Source: Kitasatospora sp. MAA19 (GTDB lineage Bacteria > Actinomycetota > Actinomycetes > Streptomycetales > Streptomycetaceae). From it: a stretch of 64,000 nucleotides of DNA. The translations under genes and the position numbers were made by a program. The stretch lies in the NCBI RefSeq assembly GCF_029894125.1, contig NZ_JARXYZ010000005.1, forward strand, positions 248,001-312,000. Direction: 5' to 3'. Positions 58,526-64,000 of the stretch are shown one piece after another (the stretch's first letter is position 1; each line of letters opens with the position of its first letter). Under the pieces are notes generated by a model that was not told where the DNA came from, did not search any database, and worked only from the letters and a program-made list of their open reading frames with translations.

Positions 58526-58586
58526 GGGCGCGCAGACACCGGACAAGCGCTCGCCGGACGAACACGCACCTCCCACCACGCCCCCT

Positions 58587-58675
58587 CCCGACCAACGCGC
58601 CCCCGACCGGCAGGTCCCCGACCAACGCGCCCCCGACCGCCATGTCCCCGGCCGATACGCCCGACCACCGTAGCC
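58587..58675. repeat. 30-bp tandem repeat, nearly three copies
   Basis: Units 58587-58616 and 58617-58646 differ at three positions; a third, more diverged partial copy follows from 58647. The consensus starts CCCGACCAACGCGCCCCCGA. It lies in the spacer between the antitoxin promoter and the collagenase terminator. Confidence 0.8.
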
Positions 58676-58686
58676 CCGACCGACGC

Positions 58687-58731
58687 CGGGCGGCCACGCC
58701 CGCGGCGAGGTGCCGCGACCGTGGCCGCCCG
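58687..58731 (-). terminator. Terminator of the collagenase gene
   Basis: CGGGCGGCCACG (58687-58698) pairs with CGTGGCCGCCCG (58720-58731). An inner CGCGGC/GCCGCG stem (58701-58706/58712-58717) continues the hairpin. Confidence 0.75.
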
Positions 58732-58759
58732 AGAGCCGCCCGAGGGCGGGGAGGACCGG

Positions 58760-61390
58760 TCAGAACTGGGTGCTGACCGTCACCCCGCTGAAGTCGGTGT
58801 TCGCGTAGAGGCTGATGTAGCGGTACCCGGCGGTCGGGTTGGCGACCGTGATGCTCTGCGTGCTGCCGGAGCTGGTGGAGGAGGCGGAGAAGGCCTTCGG
58901 CGAGGCCCAGGTGTCCGCGTTGTAGTACAGGTACGCGGTGCCGGTGCCGCCCGTGGTGGTGACCTTCAGGGTGCTGACGCCGGCCGGCAGGTAGACGTAC
59001 AGGTAGTCGAGGTTGCCGGCGGTGGCGGAGAGGCTGGAGCGCGAGCAGTTCTGGCCGAGCGCGTCGGTGCGCGGGTCGGTGCAGGTCGGCAGGGTGGTGC
59101 CGCCGCCGGTGCCGGCACCGGTGGTGACGGTGACCGAGGCCGGGGTACTGGCGGTCTTGCCGGTGCTGTCGGTGACGGTCAGGGCGACGGTGTACGTGCC
59201 GGCGGCGGCGTAGCCGTGGGTCGGGTTCCGCTCGTCGGACGAGGTGCCGTCGCCGAAGGTCCAGTGCCGGGCGGTGATCTGGCCGGGGCCGGTCTGGACG
59301 GACGTGTCGGTCAGCGTGACGGTGGCGCCGTTGACGGACTGGTTGAACAGCGCGGTCGGGCCGGCCGCGTAACAGGCGCCGGCGGCGCAGCCGTTGAGCC
59401 AGGCGTCGAAGTCGGCGTCGTAGCCGGTACCGATGCCGTTGTAGACCGCGTAGCCGCCCTGGTAGTCACCGGTGCGGAAGTGGCCGAGCATGGCGGAGAT
59501 GTCGGCCGGGTGCTTCTCGAACATGTACCGGACGGCGAGGTAGCCCCACGGGTAGGTGCGCACCGAGTCCGAGTTGTCGTACGAGTTCTGGAAGACGGTG
59601 CTGAGCTTGTAGGTGTGCTTGGCGGCCTCGGCCATCGCCTGGGTGTCGGTGGTGCCGCGGTAGGCGTAGGACTCGTACTCGGCGACGCCCTCGATCCACC
59701 AGATGTCGGGCACGGAGATCTCGGTGGAGAAGTTGCCCTTCATGTCGTAGATGCCGTCGAGGTAGTGCGTGTACTCGTGGTTGAGGTTCCACACGTTGGC
59801 GGTGAAGCCGTCGTTCCACGACTTCTGGTACATCACGCACACGGCGTGGTTGTTCGGGTCGGTCGGGTCCATGACGGTCTGGCCGCCGTTGTTGGTGGAG
59901 TTCCCGAAGATCGCCCAGGAGTAGTTCAGGTAGTCGGCCTGGTTGGCGAAGACCGCGAGGGTGAGGTTCTTGCCGTACTGGTTGACCGGGCCGTTGTCCT
60001 TCACCAGGTTGTGGAAGAAGGTGTCCTCGCCGCGCAGGCTGGCGCAGACGGCGGCGAGGTCGGCGGGCGACAGCGCCTCGGTCTGGATGGTGCGGTTGTC
60101 GCAGACCAGCTGGTTGGGCAGCACCGCCGCGGTCAGCTTGGCCGGCAGGTCACAGGTGCCGTAGTACGAGCACTGGCCGGGGTCGAAGGCGTTGGCCTGG
60201 TAGGCGGTGTGGACGTACAGCGGGCCGGTGGCGCCGGTGATCTGGGCGCCGTCGAGCACCGCTTTGACCTGCCCCTTGACCGCGGCCTCGACCGCGGGGC
60301 CGTCGCCCGCCATCCGACCGAGGTCGTTGCCGGCGTTGACGTCGAGGTAGGCGTTCGCGGTGCCGAGCAGGTCCTTGTGGTTGAGCGCGAAGGAACCCAG
60401 GGTGGTGCCGATGCTCGGGTCGGCGCCGACCGCGGCGACGAAGTCGGGGTTCCAGTTGCCCCGCCACAGCGGCGCGGACAGCACGGCGTTGACCGCCTTG
60501 AGCATCTTCGGGAACGCGTTGTACGAGTTGTTGTAGCTGTTCAGCACCTGCTTGTAGACGCCCAGGTAGCTGCCCTGCAGGTTGGCACTGTCGGTCAGCA
60601 CCAGCACCTCGTTCAGCACGGTGCCGTTGTTGTCCGTGACATCGGTCCAGTGCGCGCTCGCGAAGAAGGCGTCGAGTCCGGCCTTGGAGGCGCTGGTGAG
60701 CGCGGCGTCGTACGGGCCGACCGCGCCCGCGTTGTTCGACTGGACGTAGTAGCCGGCCCGCAGGAAGAGCACGAGCTGCAGGATGCCGGTGGAGTTGTCC
60801 CCGGTGTAGTTCGCCGCCAGGCCCTGGTAGGCGTTGGCGACGGTGAGCATCTGGGATTCCTTGAAGATCCTGCCCGCGTCGGTGCCGGTGACGTTGAACA
60901 GGGTGTTGACGCAGTCCGGGGTCGAGCTTTCGAGGAAGGAGACCAGGTCGGCGCCGCTGCGCCCGCCGAAGTCGGCGGGGGTGCAGCTCGCCGCGGCGGC
61001 GCCGGCCGTACCGGCGGCGGCGCGGGCGGAGGCGGCGGGCTTGGCCGCGGGCGGTGTGTGCGGCTGGGCCGGGCGCGGCGCGGTCTGCACGGTGGTGCCG
61101 GCCGGCTGGCCCATCACGACCTGGCCCAGCAGGGCCGGCGGCAGCGGCTTGGCGACGGGGGCGGGGGCGGTGTCCTCGGAGGGGGTGGCCGTGAGGAAGG
61201 CCCCCAGTGGCTTCGGGACGGCCGAAGCGGCGTCGGCGGACGCGGCATCGGCGGACGACCGGGCGCCGGCCGACGGCGGGGCGGTCGGCCCGGACGCGGC
61301 GAGCGCGGGGACCGGCAACAGGGTGGCGGCGGTGGCACAGCCGGCGACGACGCCGGCCATGAGCGTGGGGAGGGGTATGCGAAGGCGCAC
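58760..61390 (-). CDS. Secreted M9-family (microbial) collagenase
   Basis: An 876-residue secreted protease. A signal peptide (1-34, ALAAS cleavage) and an Ala/Pro-rich propeptide (35-150) precede the collagenase activator and peptidase domains. The zinc site is His538-Glu-Tyr-Thr-His542 with Glu571 as third ligand (GVAEYES). A PKD domain (about 655-735) and a C-terminal PPC/collagen-binding-like domain (about 755-876) follow. The start GTG 61388-61390 has a strong AGGAGAAGGA box. It is a free-standing gene; a TTGATG/TGTTCT pair at 61484-61513 could be its promoter. Confidence 0.93.
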   Translation of the reverse strand: MRLRIPLPTLMAGVVAGCATAATLLPVPALAASGPTAPPSAGARSSADAASADAASAVPKPLGAFLTATPSEDTAPAPVAKPLPPALLGQVVMGQPAGTTVQTAPRPAQPHTPPAAKPAASARAAAGTAGAAAASCTPADFGGRSGADLVSFLESSTPDCVNTLFNVTGTDAGRIFKESQMLTVANAYQGLAANYTGDNSTGILQLVLFLRAGYYVQSNNAGAVGPYDAALTSASKAGLDAFFASAHWTDVTDNNGTVLNEVLVLTDSANLQGSYLGVYKQVLNSYNNSYNAFPKMLKAVNAVLSAPLWRGNWNPDFVAAVGADPSIGTTLGSFALNHKDLLGTANAYLDVNAGNDLGRMAGDGPAVEAAVKGQVKAVLDGAQITGATGPLYVHTAYQANAFDPGQCSYYGTCDLPAKLTAAVLPNQLVCDNRTIQTEALSPADLAAVCASLRGEDTFFHNLVKDNGPVNQYGKNLTLAVFANQADYLNYSWAIFGNSTNNGGQTVMDPTDPNNHAVCVMYQKSWNDGFTANVWNLNHEYTHYLDGIYDMKGNFSTEISVPDIWWIEGVAEYESYAYRGTTDTQAMAEAAKHTYKLSTVFQNSYDNSDSVRTYPWGYLAVRYMFEKHPADISAMLGHFRTGDYQGGYAVYNGIGTGYDADFDAWLNGCAAGACYAAGPTALFNQSVNGATVTLTDTSVQTGPGQITARHWTFGDGTSSDERNPTHGYAAAGTYTVALTVTDSTGKTASTPASVTVTTGAGTGGGTTLPTCTDPRTDALGQNCSRSSLSATAGNLDYLYVYLPAGVSTLKVTTTGGTGTAYLYYNADTWASPKAFSASSTSSGSTQSITVANPTAGYRYISLYANTDFSGVTVSTQF

Positions 61391-61552
61391 TGCTGGGTCC
61401 TTCTCCTGTGGGGGGAGGCGACTGGACGACTGCCGAGGCATGGGGGAAGTCGACGTGATCCTGTCACCGGGCGACCCCTCAGAACAATGTCACAGGTCAT
61501 ATGACATCAAGCGCGTCCGGCATAACACGGCCCCACCGGCACCGCAGCCGCC

Positions 61553-61574
61553 CGGCCGGTCGGTCAACCGGCCG
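61553..61574 (-). terminator. Hairpin after the LysR gene
   Basis: CGGCCGGT (61553-61560) pairs with ACCGGCCG (61567-61574) around CGGTCA, 37 bp after the LysR stop. Confidence 0.6.
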
Positions 61575-61610
61575 ACGCCGAACCCCGGCCGCCGGCCGCC
61601 GGCCATCGCC

Positions 61611-62570
61611 CTACGGCCGGACCGGCCGGTACGTCCGCGCCGCCCAGGCCTGGAAGGTCGGCGAGCAGGCGATCAGGTCCCGGTACGCCGCGGCCGCCGC
61701 ACCGAACAGCGTCTCCACCACCTCGCCGCTCACCCCCGCGGCCCGCCAGGCGAGCAGGTGGCGGACCCAGATCGGCGTCCCGGCGAGCGGTTTGACCACC
61801 ACCTCGGCGAGCGGCCGGGTGGTCGCCTGCACGACGGAGATCCCGAGCCCGGCGGCGATCATCTCCTGCAACTCCAGCCGGCCGCCGAGGAATTCATGGA
61901 CGGTCACCGGGGTGAAGCCCGCCGCGGCGCAGGCGCCGTAGAAGACGCCGTGCCAGCCGGCCCCGTCGTCGGGGGTGAGGAACCAGTCCTCCTCGGCCAG
62001 GTCCACCAGGGCGATCTCGGTGCGGTGGCGGAGCCGGTGGCCCGCCGGGAGCGCGACGAAGGCGGGCTCGGTGACGATGCCGCGGTGTGCGACGGACGGC
62101 GAGTGCCGCACCTCCCGGCCCGGGTAGTCGACGGCCACGGCGGCGTCCGCGTCGCCCTGCTCCAGCAGGTCGACGATGTCCGAGGAGCGGTAGACGGAGG
62201 TCACCGTGAAGCGCTGGTCGGGCCGCTGGTGCCGGGCCCTGGTGACCAGCCCGGGCAGGATCGGCGAGATGGTCGCGGCCAGGCGCAGCTCCTGGACGGC
62301 CGACGCGCCAGGGGCGGCCGGGCGGCGGCCGAGGCAGTCGGCACGGGTGAGGAGGTCGCGCGCGGCGGCCAGCACCTCGACCCCGAAGCAGGTCGGCGCG
62401 ACGCCCGCGGCCGTGCGCTCGAACAGCGGCGCACCCAGGTGGCGCTCGATCCGGCGCAGCTGCGTACTGGTCGCCGGCTGCGAGGCGCCGAGCAGGACGG
62501 CGGCCCTGCCGACGCTCCCGGTGTCGGCGATGGCGCACAGCACGCGCAGGTGCCGCAGTTCCAGCTCCAT
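61611..62570 (-). CDS. LysR-family transcriptional regulator
   Basis: A 319-residue regulator starting at ATG 62568-62570 with a GGGAGGG box. The N-terminal winged helix-turn-helix is clear: LRHLRVLCAIADTGSVGRAA then LGASQPATSTQLRRIERHLG. An effector-binding domain of periplasmic-binding-protein type follows (about 90-300). No divergently transcribed target enzyme is adjacent; the next gene rightward encodes a 65-residue protein and the leftward one a collagenase. The effector is unknown. A TGTGC/GCACA site upstream may be its own operator. Confidence 0.9.
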   Translation of the reverse strand: MELELRHLRVLCAIADTGSVGRAAVLLGASQPATSTQLRRIERHLGAPLFERTAAGVAPTCFGVEVLAAARDLLTRADCLGRRPAAPGASAVQELRLAATISPILPGLVTRARHQRPDQRFTVTSVYRSSDIVDLLEQGDADAAVAVDYPGREVRHSPSVAHRGIVTEPAFVALPAGHRLRHRTEIALVDLAEEDWFLTPDDGAGWHGVFYGACAAAGFTPVTVHEFLGGRLELQEMIAAGLGISVVQATTRPLAEVVVKPLAGTPIWVRHLLAWRAAGVSGEVVETLFGAAAAAYRDLIACSPTFQAWAARTYRPVRP

Positions 62571-62645
62571 GACCCTCCCCCTCACGCAAGGGCCGCACCG
62601 CTCCGGCCGACCGCTCCGGGCGGGAGGGTCGGCCCCGGCGGTGGC

Positions 62646-62659
62646 TGTGCAACAGCACA
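62646..62659. promoter_or_regulatory. LysR-type operator candidate
   Basis: TGTGC-AACA-GCACA is a perfect interrupted palindrome with the T-N12-A outline typical of LysR sites, 76-89 bp upstream of the LysR gene. Confidence 0.4.
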
Positions 62660-62865
62660 CATGACATGTCGGCCGCTCACCTTCGCCCCGCGCGAATCGC
62701 CTCGTCAAGCCCCTTCCGGGGGCCGAACGGAGCTACCGGCAGCGGCCTTTACCCGGGCATTGCGTCCCCCTTGCCACCCCCTGACCCACGCACCGCCCCG
62801 CCGACCGCTCCACGCCGGACCCGCACCCGCCCGCTCGGCGCCGCACCACCGGAACGAGCGAGACT

Positions 62866-62879
62866 TGAAGAGTTCTTCA
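62866..62879. promoter_or_regulatory. 14-bp palindrome upstream of the small gene
   Basis: TGAAGA-GT-TCTTCA lies 63-76 bp before the ATG at 62942 and overlaps a TTGAAG box at 62865-62870 that could be a -35. The binding protein is unknown. Confidence 0.35.
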
Positions 62880-62941
62880 CCTTCCGGGACTCTGAACTCT
62901 CGAGCTTTCCGGGGAGCGGCACCGACCGGTGGAGGCCGGCA

Positions 62942-63139
62942 ATGACAGCCATGTTCGACCAGGAGCTGCGCGAGCAGCTCGCCCAGGCCCGCCGGGACCT
63001 CGCGGCGGCCCGGGCCGAAGGGGACGCCGACGGCGTCCAGGCGTACGAGGGCCGGATCGCCGGACTGCTCCGGCTCGCCGCCCAACACGGGATCGACCTT
63101 CCGCACAGCGCCGACGAGGAGGAGCACAACGAGCCCTGA
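62942..63139 (+). CDS. Small conserved hypothetical protein (65 residues)
   Basis: ATG 62942 follows GGAGG (62931-62935); a second ATG at 62951 is possible. The sequence is one long amphipathic helix (DQELREQLAQARRDLAAARA) followed by a second helix with RIAGLLRLAAQHGIDLP and an acidic tail. It is soluble and probably forms a helical hairpin or dimer. Similar small proteins are common in streptomycetes, without known function. Confidence 0.72.
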   Translation: MTAMFDQELREQLAQARRDLAAARAEGDADGVQAYEGRIAGLLRLAAQHGIDLPHSADEEEHNEP

Positions 63140-63159
63140 CCGTCCCACACCCGAACGAC

Positions 63160-63197
63160 GAGGAGGCGGCACCCGCGTGGACGGGTGCCGCCTCCTC
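63160..63197. terminator. Terminator after the small gene
   Basis: The arms 63160-63175 and 63182-63197 are perfectly complementary over 16 bp around CGTGGA, followed by TTCC. It sits between convergent genes. Confidence 0.85.
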
Positions 63198-63292
63198 TTC
63201 CGTCGCTCTGCCGGCGCCGGTCGAAGCCGGTCAAGCCGGTCAGGGCCCGGCAAAGCCCGCCAGGGCCCCGGAGGGCCCCGAAGGCCCGCCGA

Positions 63293-64000
63293 TCACTCCC
63301 CGATCGGCTCCAGGATCGCCACGCACTCGAAGTGGTGGGTCATCGGGAACAGGTCGAAGGCCCGCAGCGACACCGGCCGGTAGCCGCCCTCGCGGAAGAA
63401 CGCCAGGTCCCGGGCGAGCGCCGCCGGGTCGCACGCGACGTACGCGATCCGGCGCGCCTCCAGGCCGACCAGGTGCGCGACGGTCTCGCGCCCGGCGCCC
63501 GAGCGCGGCGGGTCCAGCACGATCAGGTCGGTGGCGGTGATGCCGGTCCGGGGCAGCAGCGCCTCGACGCGGTCGCACTCGATCCGCACGTTGTCCAGCA
63601 CGGCCAGGTTGTGCCGGGCGTCGGCCACGGCCTGCTTGGAGGACTCGATGCCGAGCACCGCGCCCTCCTCGCCGACCCGGTCGGCCAGCGCACCCGCGAA
63701 CAGGCCGACGCCGCAGTACAGGTCGAGCGCGTTCTCGCCCCACTGCGGGTCCAGCCCGTCCAGGACGGCGTCGACCAGGGTGTCCGGCGCCTCGGGGTGG
63801 ATCTGCCAGAAGCCGCCGTTGCTGACCCGCCAGGTCCGCCCGGCCGCCCGCTCGCGCACGAAGCCGCGCCCGTGCACGCGGTGCACGTCGCCCTGCTCGT
63901 CCACCCGGGCGATCGACACCGGCTTGTCCAGCTCGACCAGCGGCAGCTGCGCGCCGGGGCGCGGGGTGAGCACCACCTGGCGGTCCGAGGAGCCGGTCGC
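63293..64000 (-). CDS. TrmA/RumA-family RNA (uracil-C5)-methyltransferase (5' end outside window)
   Basis: The frame is open to the right edge, so about 235 C-terminal codons are seen and the N-terminal TRAM and iron-sulfur parts are missing. The motifs GGFWQIHP, the SAM loop LDLYCGVGLFAG, DPPRSGAG and the nucleophile cysteine in YVACDPAALARD, followed by FDLFPMTHHFE, are those of the tRNA/23S rRNA m5U methyltransferase family. Which RNA position is modified cannot be told from this part. Confidence 0.92.
   Translation of the reverse strand, partial: ATGSSDRQVVLTPRPGAQLPLVELDKPVSIARVDEQGDVHRVHGRGFVRERAAGRTWRVSNGGFWQIHPEAPDTLVDAVLDGLDPQWGENALDLYCGVGLFAGALADRVGEEGAVLGIESSKQAVADARHNLAVLDNVRIECDRVEALLPRTGITATDLIVLDPPRSGAGRETVAHLVGLEARRIAYVACDPAALARDLAFFREGGYRPVSLRAFDLFPMTHHFECVAILEPIGE

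Larger units (their letters stand above)
62571..62941. other. Intergenic region upstream of LysR gene and small gene
   Basis: This 371-bp divergent spacer contains two palindromic sites (62646-62659 and 62866-62879) and no gene. An AT-richer stretch at 62860-62915 probably holds the promoter of the small rightward gene. Confidence 0.5.

Overview
The window is a very GC-rich piece of an actinomycete chromosome with strongly G/C-biased third codon positions. It most likely comes from Streptomyces or Kitasatospora (Streptomycetaceae). The evidence is the familiar streptomycete gene order rodA-mrdA-mreD-mreC-mreB / ndk / folC / valS / clpX-clpP2-clpP1 / tig, two secreted family-18 chitinases preceded by DasR-type operators, a ClgR-type box before clpP1, a mycothiol-linked DsbA-family protein and many GTG starts. 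Genus and species cannot be fixed from sequence alone.

Layout. 1-12.5 kb is core: a B12/radical-SAM protein cut by the left edge, an M14 carboxypeptidase, the cell-shape operon, ndk and folC. 12.6-17.6 kb looks inserted between folC and valS: a processive glycosyltransferase, a UDP-GlcNAc 2-epimerase, a chitinase and an unknown gene. 18-27 kb is core again: valS, two paralogous membrane proteins, the Clp protease genes and trigger factor. tRNA-Pro(TGG) and tRNA-Gly(TCC) follow. 27.7-42 kb mixes housekeeping genes (rpiB, bioY, an amino-acid permease, pepN, acnA) with unknowns, a PP2C phosphatase and a second chitinase. 42-50 kb carries an orphan VapC, a Cu-SOD-like protein, argF, the hen1-pnkp RNA-repair operon and dapD. 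50-64 kb is the most accessory stretch: an AAA ATPase-MazG pair, an RlmA-type rRNA methyltransferase, two tandem ATP-grasp enzymes opposite a GNAT acetyltransferase, a toxin-antitoxin pair with a degenerate Fic motif, a secreted M9 collagenase, a LysR regulator and, cut by the right edge, a TrmA-type RNA methyltransferase.

How the parts work together. RodA, PBP2 and MreBCD form the lateral-wall/spore-wall machine. The Clp genes and trigger factor form a proteostasis block with its own regulator box. Both chitinases appear to answer to DasR, so chitin use is co-regulated from two loci 22 kb apart. Hen1 and Pnkp overlap by four bases and together should repair cleaved RNA and seal it with a protective 2'-O-methyl mark. 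Nearly every transcription unit ends in a long perfect hairpin, several of them shared by convergent genes.

The best candidates for something undescribed are three. First, the tandem ATP-grasp pair: the first enzyme ends in six Ser-Glu-aromatic pentapeptides, and a GNAT gene diverges across near-identical 34-bp direct repeats, which recalls the gene set of graspetide (microviridin-like) pathways. Second, the degenerate-Fic toxin-antitoxin pair has what looks like a leaderless, self-regulated promoter. Third, an array of five 16-17 bp repeats lies between hen1-pnkp and dapD. The acnA promoter, bracketed by two copies of one palindrome, is the clearest unexplained regulatory site.
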